In this document: piece after piece, positions 46,430 through 56,408 of the stretch
Numbering within the stretch: position 1 is the stretch's first letter
How the letters are laid out: each line of letters starts with the position of its first letter
NCBI RefSeq assembly: GCF_023016045.1
Contig: NZ_JALKAP010000001.1
Span: 486,893-550,892 of the forward strand
Reading direction: 5' to 3'
DNA length: 64,000 nucleotides
From: Marinobacter sp. S6332
GTDB lineage: Bacteria > Pseudomonadota > Gammaproteobacteria > Pseudomonadales > Oleiphilaceae
The notes under the pieces: model-generated
Database searches by the model: none
Seen by the model: the letters and a program-made list of their open reading frames with translations, nothing else
Told to the model about the DNA's origin: nothing
Made by a program: the position numbers and the translations under genes

Positions 46430-47563
46430 TTATTCTTCCTTCAATTTGCCATGTTCCACGTGGAACATTCGATAATCGGGTATCTGGTTACCCTGCCACA
46501 AAGACTCCGGGTCGGGATGCTCAATAGCAGTAATAAATACCTGACAGCGTAATTCCTGTAACTTTCGAGCCAACATGCTTTTGTGACTCTCATCCAGCTC
46601 GGCGTTAATATCATCAACCAAAAAGCTGACCTGCTTTCCGAGATCATTTAACACCATACTCTGGGCAATCTTCATCAAGATAACGAGGGTCTTTTGCTGG
46701 CCTCGGGAAAAAGTCTCCGCTACCGGTCGTCCTTGGAACTTGATGCGGATATCCGCACGGTTTGGCCCATATAGGGTATGCCCCATGCGTGCTTCCTGCT
46801 CCCTATGACGGACAAGCACATCTGAAAGCGACTGGCTTGTGTCCCATCCGGGATAGAACTCTAGCTTTAGCCCCTTAGTCCAGCTCACATCAACTTCGTG
46901 AACAAGACTGTCGAACGCCCTTTTGAATTTATCAAAGGCCTGTTTGCGAGCATCGCTTATTCGTTCGCTCAGTGCTACGTATTGGGCATCCCAGATACGC
47001 AACATGGATTCGTCTAGTCTACCATTTCTCAGCGTTTGATTCCGCTGTGATGTAACTCTCTGGCACTGTTGCCAGCTTGATGCAAAGGAAGGTTCCACGT
47101 GGAACACTGCCCAATCCAAAAATTGCCGACGCTTTCCAGGACCACCTGCTACGATGTCGAAAACGCCGGGATCAATAACAGACACAGGCAAATGCATGGC
47201 AAGAGAAGAAAGACTTCTTACGCTTTCACCATCTACCCGAAGCGTGGTTTCCTTCTGAGATACGTCGCGTGAAATGCCGAGCCGATGAGCGAGCGCATTT
47301 CCGGTTACTTCATTACGCTCACTATCAAATCCATGGTCCAGCCCTCCAAATACTGTGAATCGTCGCTGTCCATGCTGCACAACGGCTTGGTGCCTGTTTA
47401 CCCGAAAAGATCGCCCAAGCCCAAGGTAGCCAATAGCTTCAAGTACGCTCGTCTTGCCACTGCCATTTTCGCCGTACAACAAATTAAAAGACGGTGAAAA
47501 CGAAATAGCTTCGGTAGGGGATAGGTTGCGAAAAAACTCGGTATGAAGTTTTACCAGCGCCAT
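46430..47563 (-). CDS. recF: DNA replication/repair protein RecF
   Basis: This 377-residue SMC-like ATPase loads RecA at gaps with RecOR. ATG 47563 (MALVKLHTEFFRN) is chosen. Walker A is YGENGSGKTSVLEAI; the signature is FSRGQQKTLV; Walker B is VSFLVDDINAELD. The C-terminal tail MFHVEHGK is encoded by one parS-like palindrome, and a second site encodes VFHVEP near residue 155. It follows an intrinsic terminator, so recF-gyrB probably has its own promoter apart from dnaA-dnaN. Confidence 0.96.
   Translation of the reverse strand: MALVKLHTEFFRNLSPTEAISFSPSFNLLYGENGSGKTSVLEAIGYLGLGRSFRVNRHQAVVQHGQRRFTVFGGLDHGFDSERNEVTGNALAHRLGISRDVSQKETTLRVDGESVRSLSSLAMHLPVSVIDPGVFDIVAGGPGKRRQFLDWAVFHVEPSFASSWQQCQRVTSQRNQTLRNGRLDESMLRIWDAQYVALSERISDARKQAFDKFKRAFDSLVHEVDVSWTKGLKLEFYPGWDTSQSLSDVLVRHREQEARMGHTLYGPNRADIRIKFQGRPVAETFSRGQQKTLVILMKIAQSMVLNDLGKQVSFLVDDINAELDESHKSMLARKLQELRCQVFITAIEHPDPESLWQGNQIPDYRMFHVEHGKLKEE
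46452..46467. promoter_or_regulatory. parS-like centromere site 1
   Basis: TGTTCCACGTGGAACA is a perfect 16-bp palindrome that matches the chromosomal ParB-binding consensus of pseudomonads. It lies inside the recF 3' end, about 5.5 kb from oriC. ParB bound here would help origin segregation. Confidence 0.9.
47092..47107. promoter_or_regulatory. parS-like centromere site 2
   Basis: GGTTCCACGTGGAACA differs from site 1 only in its first base and keeps the TTCCACGTGGAA core. It lies within recF, 640 bp from site 1. Confidence 0.85.
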
Positions 47564-47611
47564 AAAAAGCACAGCTCGTCGCGGCAGCAAGAGGAATGGA
47601 ACGCATCCATG

Positions 47612-47650
47612 AAAAAAGGCAGCGTTTCACGAATTAGGTGAAACGCTGCC
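47612..47650 (-). terminator. Intrinsic terminator between the AarF/UbiB-like gene and recF
   Basis: GGCAGCGTTTCAC pairs with GTGAAACGCTGCC; on the minus strand the stem is followed by TTTTTT. It ends the dnaA-dnaN-kinase transcript before recF. Confidence 0.92.
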
Positions 47651-47687
47651 TTAGTGTACAAAACCGGGATGGTGAAGGCGACCGCCT

Positions 47688-48959
47688 TTAATGGAGCATG
47701 TTTAGACGGTCATCCATGAATACATCCATTTCCGGCGCAAGAATGTGTACGTAGCGGTCAAAATACAGGAACTGTTTCAGAAGCAATGCAAACTCCCGTG
47801 GAAAGTGGAGGCCATGGCTTTCACCCACTTTCACCATATCCATAAGAATGCTGTTCACGTCATCTTCCGCCTGATCGGCTTGGTAAGGCACATGGTCAGG
47901 CACCATTTTATCCATCTGTTGGTACAACTTACGTAAATCGGCCGCCAAATCAGAAGCTTTCACAGTCTGGTTAGTGATACCTATACGAATCATCGCCTCG
48001 GCCATACCATCAAAATTGCCAACCATAACGGCCGAAATAAAGTCACTCACTGCCTGCCAAGTGTCTGGTCGGATGCGGCCAACAATACCAAAATCGATAA
48101 AACCTACACGCCCGTCTTTCAGCACCATTAAGTTGCCCGCATGCACATCGGCATGAAAGAACTCACACTGGGTTAAACTGGAAAACCACGTGTTCATCGC
48201 TGTAATTAGAGTGCGTTCAGGATCCTTTGCATAACCTCGAATGCTCTCCAAGTCGGTAAGGGGAACACCGTAGAAACGCTCCATCGTCAGAATGCGTCGA
48301 GTACTGCAATGTTCATAAACAACAGGAACAGTGGCGTCTTCGTTGTGAGTATCATGAAGGAAGTTTCGGAACACTTTTAGGTTGTTCGCTTCTTTGATGA
48401 AATCGCATTCTTCCATCATGGTGCGCTGAATTTCCTCCACAATCCCGGATAAGGATGTCCAAGATAGCTTCGGTGCCAAGGTTTCGAGAACACGAGCTGA
48501 GAGATACAGGAAGTTCAAATCGGTGAGCAAGATATTCTCAACGCCCGGCTTCTGAACTTTGATCACAACATCTTCACCGGTGATCAATCGAGCAGCGTGA
48601 ACTTGCGCAATAGAGGCAGAGGCGAGGGCTACTGGATCTATCTCGGAAAACACTTGGTCAATAGGGCGGTCCAGCTCTTGGCTAATGATCCGCTTAATAA
48701 CACCAAACGGCAGATTAGGCGTTCGATCAAGGCAATGCTGAAACTCTTCAACGTACTCTTTCGGGAAAAAGGTCGGTGAACTGGCTATAAACTGACCTAA
48801 CTTGATGTAAGTGGCACCCAACGATTCAAATGTCTCACGCAGCAAGCGCGGGGCAGGGGGCCGTTCCCCACCAACCCATTTGACACCGGTTCGGCCCAAT
48901 ACTGATAGTGTTTGCCCAATCCTGAAAACGCCTTTGATTCCGTTCGATACGGTGCCCAT
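47688..48959 (-). CDS. AarF/ABC1/UbiB-family atypical kinase
   Basis: The 423-residue protein is a UbiB/ADCK-type atypical kinase. It has KxGQ (YIKLGQFIASSP, about residue 55), the Ala-rich loop ASASIAQVHAA, VIKVQKPG, HADVHAGNLM and FIDFGIVGR: all the kinase/ATPase motifs. No C-terminal membrane helices of UbiB type are evident. ATG 48959 follows the dnaN stop by about 10 bp, so it is in the dnaA-dnaN transcription unit. UbiB-family members support ubiquinone biosynthesis or lipid handling; the exact role here is unknown. Placement between dnaN and recF is unusual. Confidence 0.88.
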   Translation of the reverse strand: MGTVSNGIKGVFRIGQTLSVLGRTGVKWVGGERPPAPRLLRETFESLGATYIKLGQFIASSPTFFPKEYVEEFQHCLDRTPNLPFGVIKRIISQELDRPIDQVFSEIDPVALASASIAQVHAARLITGEDVVIKVQKPGVENILLTDLNFLYLSARVLETLAPKLSWTSLSGIVEEIQRTMMEECDFIKEANNLKVFRNFLHDTHNEDATVPVVYEHCSTRRILTMERFYGVPLTDLESIRGYAKDPERTLITAMNTWFSSLTQCEFFHADVHAGNLMVLKDGRVGFIDFGIVGRIRPDTWQAVSDFISAVMVGNFDGMAEAMIRIGITNQTVKASDLAADLRKLYQQMDKMVPDHVPYQADQAEDDVNSILMDMVKVGESHGLHFPREFALLLKQFLYFDRYVHILAPEMDVFMDDRLNMLH

Positions 48960-48969
48960 CAATTCTCTC

Positions 48970-50073
48970 CTATAGCCTCATCGGCATAACCACATAAAGA
49001 CAGCGGTTATCATTGTACGATTCGATCAGAGCGCTGCTGTTGGGGTTAGACAAGGTAATCCTGACCTGATCTTCATCCAGCGCGTTCATAACGTCTATCA
49101 AATAGCCTACATTAAAACCGATTTGCAGGGATTCGCCCTGGTAGTCAACTGGTAGCGCGTCTTCGGCCTGTTCCTGATCTGGGTTGTTGGCAAACACTTG
49201 GAGTTCGTTCGAGGCGAGGTTGAGACGAACACCACGAATATTCTCATGGGAGAGAATGCCCGCACGTTGAAGGGTATTCTTGAGGGTCGCACGATCCGCT
49301 AAGACCACCTTGTCGCCGCCCCGCGGAATCACACGATTGTAGTCAGGAAACTTGCCTTCAATAAGCTTTGAAGTAAAGGTATAAGATCCAACCGTAGCGC
49401 GCAGGTGGTTGTCTCCAATAACCAGCGTAACCGGCGTTTCTACATCATCCAAAAGACGAGACAACTCTAGAACACCTTTACGCGGCACGATTACTTGGCG
49501 CGGCTCTGCACACCCCGTGCTCAGTTCCACGTGCGCCATCGCCAAACGGTGGCCATCGGTTGCAACCGTGCGAACGTGATCCTTATCCACTTCAAACAGC
49601 AAACCGTTCAAGTAATAACGAACATCCTGTTGCGCCATGGCGAAAGCCGTAGCGTCGAACATGCGTCTGAGTTCCTTTTGTGGCAACTCTAGGCGGAAGC
49701 TCTCGGGCTCATCTTCCACGTTGGGAAAATGCTCTGCAGGTAACGTCGACAAGGTAAAATGGCTGGCACCACAGCGCACATGCAAGCGATCGCCTTCCAA
49801 CACCAGCTCGATGGGCGCTTCATCACCCAGTGCCCGGCAAATATCCGAGAGCTTACGGGCAGGAACGGTAATTCTCCCCGGCTGGTCGACATGGACAGGC
49901 GTAACCCGCCCCACCAGCTCGACTTCCATGTTTGTACCGGTCAAAACCAAAGTATTGTCTTCGGCCACCAGTAGCACGTTAGACAGTACCGGCATGGTCT
50001 GTTTTTTCTCTACAACACCGGCAATGCTTTGCAAGGGTATGAGCAGGGATTCACGGCTGATCGTCAGTTTCAT
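48970..50073 (-). CDS. dnaN: DNA polymerase III beta sliding clamp
   Basis: The 367-residue protein has three clamp domains and begins MKLTISRESLLIPLQ. It has VLSNVLLVAEDNTLVLTGTNMEVEL, RRMFDATAFAMAQQDVRYYLNG, IRGVRLNLASNELQV and the C-terminal YVVMPMRL ending that forms part of the partner-binding pocket. It tethers polymerase III to DNA. It follows dnaA by about 90 bp. Confidence 0.98.
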   Translation of the reverse strand: MKLTISRESLLIPLQSIAGVVEKKQTMPVLSNVLLVAEDNTLVLTGTNMEVELVGRVTPVHVDQPGRITVPARKLSDICRALGDEAPIELVLEGDRLHVRCGASHFTLSTLPAEHFPNVEDEPESFRLELPQKELRRMFDATAFAMAQQDVRYYLNGLLFEVDKDHVRTVATDGHRLAMAHVELSTGCAEPRQVIVPRKGVLELSRLLDDVETPVTLVIGDNHLRATVGSYTFTSKLIEGKFPDYNRVIPRGGDKVVLADRATLKNTLQRAGILSHENIRGVRLNLASNELQVFANNPDQEQAEDALPVDYQGESLQIGFNVGYLIDVMNALDEDQVRITLSNPNSSALIESYNDNRCLYVVMPMRL

Positions 50074-50165
50074 GTCACTCAGCTTTCTATTGTTGGAAGG
50101 ATGAATGTTATTTGCTTGGGCAACTCGCCCGCCTCACTGAACCAATTTAATCGTTGGATCACAAT

Positions 50166-51632
50166 TCAGGTAGTCAGCAATCTCATAAAGTTCTGATAGT
50201 CCTCGCGGATACCGGGATCCGTTTCCTGAAGTTCCACGATTTTCTTACACGCGTGTAAAACAGTGGTGTGATCTCGGCCACCAAACGCATCTCCAATCTC
50301 CGGCAAGCTATGGTTAGTCAACTCTTTGGAGAGCGACATAGCAACTTGCCGGGGCCGGGTAACTACGCGGGTTCGGCGTTTGGAGTGTAAGTCCGCAACC
50401 TTGATTTTGTAATACTCAGCCACCGTGCGTTGAATATTATCTATGCTCACCTGCTTCTCGTGCAGGGCAAGCAAATCTTTCAAGCTTTCCCTAATAAACG
50501 GTGGGGTAATTTCAGAGCCGGTAAAGTGAGCATTCGCTATCACCAAACGCAGCGCCCCTTCGAGCTCTCTTACGTTTGAACGGATTTTTTGAGCTATAAA
50601 AAAAGCGGCTTCACTGCTCAATTTAACATTGGTCTGCTCGGCCTTTTTCATCAGAATCGCTACCCGCGTTTCCAATTCAGGCGGCTCTACCATTACCGTC
50701 AGTCCCCAACCAAATCGGGATTTAAGGCGCTCTTCCATATCTACAATTTCTTTCGGAAACCGATCACAGGTTACGATGACCTGTTGACCGCCTTCCAGAA
50801 GCGCGTTAAAGGTATGGAAAAACTCTTCCTGAGACCGCTCTTTACGGGCAAAAAACTGGATATCGTCAATTAATAGAGCATCAACGGACCGGTAGTATCG
50901 CTTGAATTCATTAATAGCGTTCAGTTGCAGTGCCTTTACCATATCGGCAACAAACCGCTCCGATCGCAGGTAGGCCACCTTGGCGTTGGGATTACGCCGC
51001 ACGATATCATTTCCGATCGCGTGCATAAGGTGGGTTTTACCGAGACCCACACCCCCATATAAAAACAGTGGGTTGTAGGCACCACCGGGGTTTTCTGCAA
51101 CTTGCATGGAAGCGGCTCGGGCAAGTTGGTTCGACTTACCTTCTACAAAGGTATCGAATGTGAAGCCTTCATTTAGAAAGCTCTGATGTTTGATATCGCC
51201 TTCTACCTGAACCGGGCGGCGTCCACCGTTGGACCTATATTCATTAAGCTGGGCCTGACGACTACCCCCGGACGTAGCTGCGACACCCCGTTCCTCCTCC
51301 GTAACCTTACCACCGGATTCATCCTGAGTTTGCTTGGTCGTCTCCTGCTGGACCAGTTCCGAGCGCACTACCGGCTCACTTTCACGGGGAGCAGAACCGA
51401 CTTTCATCCCGACTCTGGGTGCTTGTCCTCCGTTCAGATCTTTAAGTACCTCCTCTATACGCCGCAGATACTTCTCGCTAACCCAATCCATCACAAACCG
51501 GTTAGGTGCGAATAACATCAGTTGCCCTTCCCGGTGGTCAGACTGCAGGGGTCTGAGCCAGGTATTAAACTGTTGTGCGGGAAACTCGTCCCGGAGTACT
51601 TCAAGACATTGATGCCACAATCTGTTCGGCAC
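50166..51632 (-). CDS. dnaA: Chromosomal replication initiator DnaA
   Basis: The 488-residue protein binds DnaA boxes and opens oriC. GTG 51632 ([18 protein letters not shown]) is chosen, as this is where the conserved domain I starts and GGGAG lies upstream; further in-frame starts up to 51704 add unconserved residues. Domain II is a Gln/Glu/Ser-rich linker (about 90-155). The AAA+ domain has [11 protein letters not shown] and LLIDDIQFF; domain IV has [12 protein letters not shown] and [15 protein letters not shown]. It is transcribed away from oriC. Confidence 0.97.
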   Translation of the reverse strand: MPNRLWHQCLEVLRDEFPAQQFNTWLRPLQSDHREGQLMLFAPNRFVMDWVSEKYLRRIEEVLKDLNGGQAPRVGMKVGSAPRESEPVVRSELVQQETTKQTQDESGGKVTEEERGVAATSGGSRQAQLNEYRSNGGRRPVQVEGDIKHQSFLNEGFTFDTFVEGKSNQLARAASMQVAENPGGAYNPLFLYGGVGLGKTHLMHAIGNDIVRRNPNAKVAYLRSERFVADMVKALQLNAINEFKRYYRSVDALLIDDIQFFARKERSQEEFFHTFNALLEGGQQVIVTCDRFPKEIVDMEERLKSRFGWGLTVMVEPPELETRVAILMKKAEQTNVKLSSEAAFFIAQKIRSNVRELEGALRLVIANAHFTGSEITPPFIRESLKDLLALHEKQVSIDNIQRTVAEYYKIKVADLHSKRRTRVVTRPRQVAMSLSKELTNHSLPEIGDAFGGRDHTTVLHACKKIVELQETDPGIREDYQNFMRLLTT

Positions 51633-51714
51633 GACAGTCCGCTCCCGATAACCCATAAGTTTCTCGAACCGAACAAAGACTGTCCGATCCCGAAAGATGA
51701 CCACGAATTCTAAC

Positions 51715-52150
51715 CTGCCAGCCCCTTCAGTGAAAGAGCAAATGCCTTATCATAAACAGCCTGTGGAAATTAATAGTGTTTTTTATCATTATCTTACGAA
51801 CTTATGTACAGCCTTGTGTACAGAAAAATCATTCCTGAAAGTTACGCACAACCCTGTGTGTACAACCGACCTTCAGCTCTGTGTGCAACTACCTTGCCTT
51901 CAGGTGGATAACTAAAGAAACTCATTGCACTTGAACTTATCCACAATCCTTAATGGGCTCATCCACAGGGCTCAAGTGGGGTTTTCCGGTGCCTTATGAA
52001 GGCTTCAAATTCTTGAATATTAATAGAAAATACAGCTTTTCCACAGAAAACTGTCTGTGTAATAACAGTAATAATAAAATTCTTTAAAGAATATTAAAAA
52101 GACCTATAGTTACTATTGTTCTGCCCAGTCCCAAAAACCATCTGGCGCCG
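51715..52150. other. oriC: Chromosomal replication origin oriC with DnaA boxes
   Basis: This is the gene-free gap between dnaA and rpmH. It has a perfect DnaA box TTATCCACA at 51937-51945 and one-mismatch boxes: TTATGTACA (51802), TTATCCACC (51903-51911, minus), TCATCCACA (51959) and TTTTCCACA (52037). There are also weaker forms around 51814-51860. An AT-rich stretch at about 52060-52120 (AATAATAAAATTC and nearby) suits the unwinding element. The remaining 52150-52329 shows nothing specific except the leader of rpmH. Confidence 0.88.
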
Positions 52151-52329
52151 CTCAATTCCTAATCCCACCGAATAACCCACCATCGGCATAAGCCACTACC
52201 AATAAACGTTGAACCCGACCGAGAATTTGAATAGAATGCCGCTCCTGTTTTGGCTATTAATTTTTTCAGCCAACTCTCGAATGTTTAATACACGCGAATG
52301 TCCAATACACGAATTGTGAGATAGTCACC

Positions 52330-52464
52330 ATGAAAAGAACGTTTCAACCAAGCGTACTGAAGCGTAAGCGCGTTCACGGTTTCCGCGCCCGTATGGCAAC
52401 TGCTAACGGCCGCAAGGTAATTTCCCGTCGCCGCGCCAAAGGCCGTGCACGTCTGTCTGCGTAA
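52330..52464 (+). CDS. rpmH: Ribosomal protein L34
   Basis: The 44-residue basic protein [18 protein letters not shown]... with [19 protein letters not shown] is a complete L34 of the usual length. It is the first gene rightward from oriC, 15 bp before rnpA. No strong ribosome site is visible. It is a component of the large ribosomal subunit. Confidence 0.98.
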   Translation: MKRTFQPSVLKRKRVHGFRARMATANGRKVISRRRAKGRARLSA

Positions 52465-52479
52465 TCTGTCGTACGCCTT

Positions 52480-52887
52480 GTGAAGGCTTTGAATTTCCCG
52501 AAATCGCATCGCTTATTGCGGCCTGCTGATTACGGCAAAGTCTTCAACGACGTACAGCTGAAGGTTCCGCACAGGAATTTTCTGATTCTGGCTACTCCGA
52601 ATAATCTCGGACATGCCAGAATCGGCCTTGTGTTTGCGAAAAAGAATCTGAAACTGTCCGTTCAGCGAAACCGAATTAAACGTCAGGTACGGGAAACGTT
52701 CCGTCATCAACCTGAACTTCCGGGAATGGACATCATTGTTCTTGGACGCCAGGGGCTTGCAGTTTTGGACAATCAAACCGTCCAAGCCTCATTGAATGGC
52801 CTTTGGCAACGGCTGGCGAAAAAATATCATCAGTTACCGCCATCTCGACCAGTGGATTCCCCTTCTACCGGTGAGGGAAAAGGTTAA
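52480..52887 (+). CDS. rnpA: Ribonuclease P protein component
   Basis: The 135-residue protein starts at GTG 52480. It has [44 protein letters not shown] (the RNR signature) and IIVLGRQGL. It binds the RNase P RNA for tRNA 5' maturation. The stop overlaps the yidD start by one base (TAATG). Confidence 0.97.
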   Translation: MKALNFPKSHRLLRPADYGKVFNDVQLKVPHRNFLILATPNNLGHARIGLVFAKKNLKLSVQRNRIKRQVRETFRHQPELPGMDIIVLGRQGLAVLDNQTVQASLNGLWQRLAKKYHQLPPSRPVDSPSTGEGKG

Positions 52888-53180
52888 TGCGTAAGTTGCT
52901 TCTCTTTCCCATCCGTTTTTACCAATATGCCATCAGCCCGTTCATGGCTAGTCATTGCCGTCACTACCCAACCTGCTCACAATATGCAGTGGAAGCTATC
53001 TCTCATCACGGTACACTGAAAGGCCTTTATCTTTCCGTAAAACGCTTGTTGAGATGCCATCCGTGGGCAGAAGGCGGCTATGACCCGGTTCCTGATATGG
53101 TGCACTCTGTACCAGACGATACAACATCCTGTTGCCCTCAGGCTGACAACCCATCTATAACAACCCAGACCAGACAGTAA
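52887..53180 (+). CDS. yidD: Membrane protein insertion factor YidD
   Basis: The 97-residue protein begins [18 protein letters not shown]. It contains [16 protein letters not shown] and [16 protein letters not shown], the three-Cys signature of YidD. An amphipathic N-terminal helix binds the membrane. It lies between rnpA and yidC as in most gammaproteobacteria. The tail after PVP is Ser/Thr/Cys-rich and not conserved. Confidence 0.95.
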   Translation: MRKLLLFPIRFYQYAISPFMASHCRHYPTCSQYAVEAISHHGTLKGLYLSVKRLLRCHPWAEGGYDPVPDMVHSVPDDTTSCCPQADNPSITTQTRQ

Positions 53181-53184
53181 CTCT

Positions 53185-54915
53185 ATGGATATTCAACGCA
53201 TCGTATTATTTGCCGGCCTGGCTATTGTCAGTTATCTGATGGTGCTTGCCTGGAATGAAGACTATCACCAGCCGGTTCCTGCTGAGCAGGTGGCAGAAAC
53301 TGGGCGCATCCAGACAGATAACAGTTCTGTAGGCAGCGATGCCATGGTGCTTCCAGGTGAAGCGACAACATCGACTAATAACACCAGAAATTCTGCAGAC
53401 GAAGAGTTCGCAACCCCTGAAAGCGATCAAACCGTATCCAATTCAGCTAATTCTGACGTCACAGTTAGCGATCAATATATAAAAGTTCGCACTGACGTAC
53501 TCGATCTAGAAATTGATCGTGTTAGCGGGAATCTCGTTAGAAGTTCGCTACTCACTTATAACAAAACGTTAAATAGTAAGGAGCCGCTCAAGCTTCTGAA
53601 CAATACAGAAAACCGGTTTTATGTACTTGAAAGTGGTCTTATAGGCCAAAACGGACCAGATAGCGCAAAGAATGGTCCTGCACCTGTCTATACCACCGAC
53701 GCAACTAGCTATGAACTCGCTGAGGGTGAAAACGAGCTGACCGTTAACCTGGTACACACCATGGAAAATGGCGTTCAAATCACGAAGCGTTACCAATTTG
53801 CCCGTGACAGCTACGAAATTGATGTTCGCTATCTGATCAATAACCAATCCAGTGAAAACTGGCAGGCAAACTTTACCGGTAAAATCGTTCGTGACCAGTC
53901 ACCGGATCCTACCTCCGGACCGAGCATGGGTATTAAAGCGTTTCTCGGGTTAGTAACAAGTTCCCCGGAAGACCCTTATGAAAAGTTCGATTTTGGTGAT
54001 TTAGAAGATAAGCGCATCAATGAAACCGTTACCAACGGCTGGATGGCGTTTCTACAACACTACTTCTTAGCAGCCTGGGTACCAGAGAGAGATCAACCGG
54101 CACAGTTCCAAACTACCCGCCGCGGGCCACTGCATGTCATGGGCTTTGTTTACTCTGCAACAACCGTAGCGCCGGGAGAAACCACAGACATCGGTGCCCG
54201 TGCTTATATTGGTCCGAAGATTATCGACCGTCTTGAAGCCGTTGCGCCCAACCTAGATCGCACTGTGGATTTCGGCTGGCTATTTTTTATCTCATTACCC
54301 TTGTTCATTATTATGGAATGGTTCCACAGCCTAGTAGGCAACTGGGGTGTTTCCATTATCCTGCTTACAGTTCTGGTTAAGGCGGTATTTTTCAAACTTT
54401 CCGCAACCAGCTATCGCTCCATGGGCCGCATGCGTGCTGTTGCACCTCAGCTCACCAGACTCAAAGAGCTGTACGGTGATGATCGCCAGCGTATGTCGCA
54501 GGAAATGATGGCGCTTTACAAGAAAGAAAAAATCAATCCGCTGGGTGGGTGTTTGCCTATTCTGGTCCAGATGCCGGTGTTCATCTCCTTGTACTGGGTG
54601 CTTTTCGAAAGCGTACAACTGCGCCATGCGCCCTTCATGCTGTGGATTCAGGATCTTTCTGTAATGGATCCTTACTTCATTTTGCCGATCCTGATGGGTG
54701 CCAGCATGATGTTGCAAATGAGCTTGAACCCAACACCTCCAGACCCGATGCAAGCGAAAATCATGAAGCTGATGCCTGTCGTATTTACCATCTTCTTCCT
54801 CTGGTTCCCGGCTGGTTTGGTACTTTACTGGCTGGTAAACAACATTCTGTCGATCAGCCAGCAATGGTACATTACCCGGAAAATCGAAGCAGAAATGGCC
54901 GCTAAAAAACACTGA
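53185..54915 (+). CDS. yidC: Membrane protein insertase YidC
   Basis: The 576-residue insertase helps membrane proteins enter and fold in the inner membrane. It has an N-terminal helix (IVLFAGLAIVSYLMVLAW), a Ser/Thr-rich linker, a large periplasmic domain (about 100-350) and the C-terminal helices. These include IIMEWFHSLVGNWGVSIILLTVLVK, MQKIMKLMP-like MQAKIMKLMPVVF and LYWLVNNILSISQQWYITR. The Arg of the hydrophilic groove is in KLSATSYRSMGRM. It is the last gene of the rpmH-yidC unit and is followed by an inverted repeat. Confidence 0.97.
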   Translation: MDIQRIVLFAGLAIVSYLMVLAWNEDYHQPVPAEQVAETGRIQTDNSSVGSDAMVLPGEATTSTNNTRNSADEEFATPESDQTVSNSANSDVTVSDQYIKVRTDVLDLEIDRVSGNLVRSSLLTYNKTLNSKEPLKLLNNTENRFYVLESGLIGQNGPDSAKNGPAPVYTTDATSYELAEGENELTVNLVHTMENGVQITKRYQFARDSYEIDVRYLINNQSSENWQANFTGKIVRDQSPDPTSGPSMGIKAFLGLVTSSPEDPYEKFDFGDLEDKRINETVTNGWMAFLQHYFLAAWVPERDQPAQFQTTRRGPLHVMGFVYSATTVAPGETTDIGARAYIGPKIIDRLEAVAPNLDRTVDFGWLFFISLPLFIIMEWFHSLVGNWGVSIILLTVLVKAVFFKLSATSYRSMGRMRAVAPQLTRLKELYGDDRQRMSQEMMALYKKEKINPLGGCLPILVQMPVFISLYWVLFESVQLRHAPFMLWIQDLSVMDPYFILPILMGASMMLQMSLNPTPPDPMQAKIMKLMPVVFTIFFLWFPAGLVLYWLVNNILSISQQWYITRKIEAEMAAKKH

Positions 54916-54931
54916 TTCAGTGGCTAATTGA

Positions 54932-54972
54932 TTAAACAGTAAAGGCTCCGTGAAGGGGCCTTTACTGTTTAA
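54932..54972. terminator. 15-bp inverted repeat, terminator between yidC and mnmE
   Basis: TTAAACAGTAAAGGC and GCCTTTACTGTTTAA are perfect complements around an 11-nt loop. The stem is A/T-rich at its base, so the T-tract is part of the stem. It probably ends the rpmH-yidC transcript. Confidence 0.75.
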
Positions 54973-55008
54973 GGAATGCACTAAACTGTAGTGTAAGAGG
55001 CAAACTTC

Positions 55009-56397
55009 ATGAGCCAGAACTCTGTTATCTCCAATACGCCTGAAACCATAACAGCCATAGCCACGGCACCTGGTCAGGCCGGGGTGGGTATTGTTCGGGT
55101 ATCCGGCCCGCTGGCGAAAAACATTGCCACGGCAATGCTTGGGTATACACCAAAGCCCAGATACGCCCATTACGGTGCCTTTTTGGATCAGAGCGGAGAG
55201 CTTATTGACGAAGGCATTGGTCTATTTTTCCCGAACCCCCATTCGTTTACCGGCGAAGATGTTTTCGAATTGCAGGGGCACGGGGGCACCATCATTCTGG
55301 ATCTACTGTTGCGGGAAGTTTGCCAACTTGGAGCTAGGTTAGCTCGCCCCGGTGAATTCTCGGAGCGGGCATTTCTGAACGATAAATTGGATTTGGCCCA
55401 AGCCGAAGCCATTGCCGATCTTATAGAAAGCAGTTCAGAGCAAGCCGCGCGCTGCGCCGTCCGATCCATGCAAGGCGTGTTTTCCCGGCGGATAGAAACT
55501 CTAGTTGAAGCAGTGACGCACTTGCGGATTTATGTAGAAGCAGCCATTGATTTTCCCGAAGAGGAAATCGATTTTCTGGCTGATGGCAAGGTTGCAACAG
55601 ATCTTCAGACACTGCTGGAACAACTCGAAGGCATTTTGGGCGAGGCCCAACAGGGTACAATTCTACGGGACGGCATGAAGGTAGTGATTGCCGGCCGCCC
55701 CAATGCGGGAAAGTCCAGCCTTCTTAATGCCTTGGCCGGTCGAGAAGCGGCCATAGTAACGGCCATTGAAGGCACCACCCGGGATGTTCTGCGGGAACAT
55801 ATTCACATTGATGGCATGCCCCTGCACATCATTGATACAGCAGGCCTACGCGACAGCCCCGATGAAGTGGAACAGATCGGCATTGCCCGGGCTTGGGATG
55901 AAATTCGCCAAGCCGATCGCATTCTGCTGATGGTGGATGCTACCACCACAGATAAAACCACACCCCACGAAATCTGGCCGGATTTTATCGACCAACTACC
56001 CGCTTCGGCGCCGGTTACCGTCATTCGTAACAAAGTAGATTTGAGCGGAGAGAGCGTCGGGATTTCAGAGCCATCCGGAGAAGCAACTCCGGTGATACGC
56101 CTCGCTGCCAAATCCACAGAGGGCCTTGAGGTACTTAGGGATCACCTTAAACACTGTATGGGTTTTGCCAGTACAACCGAAGGTGGCTTTCTAGCTCGGC
56201 GGCGGCATTTGGATGCATTGGAGCGCGCTCGTAAATCCCTACTTCAAGGTCAGGCTCAGCTTGAGGGCTATGGCGCTGGCGAGCTGTTGGCCGAAGATTT
56301 ACGTGCGGCTCAGGATGCGCTTGGTGAAATTACTGGGCAGATTACGCCGGATGAACTGCTTGGGAAGATTTTTGGGTCGTTTTGTATCGGAAAGTAA
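55009..56397 (+). CDS. mnmE: tRNA modification GTPase MnmE
   Basis: The 462-residue protein acts with MnmG to modify the tRNA wobble uridine. The N-terminal folate-binding domain begins [22 protein letters not shown]. The G domain has [29 protein letters not shown] and NKVD. The C-terminal CIGK ends the protein, giving the catalytic Cys. The usual next genes, mnmG and rsmG, do not follow. Confidence 0.98.
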   Translation: MSQNSVISNTPETITAIATAPGQAGVGIVRVSGPLAKNIATAMLGYTPKPRYAHYGAFLDQSGELIDEGIGLFFPNPHSFTGEDVFELQGHGGTIILDLLLREVCQLGARLARPGEFSERAFLNDKLDLAQAEAIADLIESSSEQAARCAVRSMQGVFSRRIETLVEAVTHLRIYVEAAIDFPEEEIDFLADGKVATDLQTLLEQLEGILGEAQQGTILRDGMKVVIAGRPNAGKSSLLNALAGREAAIVTAIEGTTRDVLREHIHIDGMPLHIIDTAGLRDSPDEVEQIGIARAWDEIRQADRILLMVDATTTDKTTPHEIWPDFIDQLPASAPVTVIRNKVDLSGESVGISEPSGEATPVIRLAAKSTEGLEVLRDHLKHCMGFASTTEGGFLARRRHLDALERARKSLLQGQAQLEGYGAGELLAEDLRAAQDALGEITGQITPDELLGKIFGSFCIGK

Positions 56398-56408
56398 AAC
56401 CAAAAACC

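Noticed and set aside
47618..47650. A third parS-like site (GTTTCAC...GTGAAAC)
   Set aside because: The two halves are separated by a 7-nt loop and followed by a T-tract on the minus strand, so it is an intrinsic terminator and not the continuous parS palindrome.
49523..49535. TTCCACGTG within dnaN as a parS half-site
   Set aside because: The second half of the palindrome is absent.
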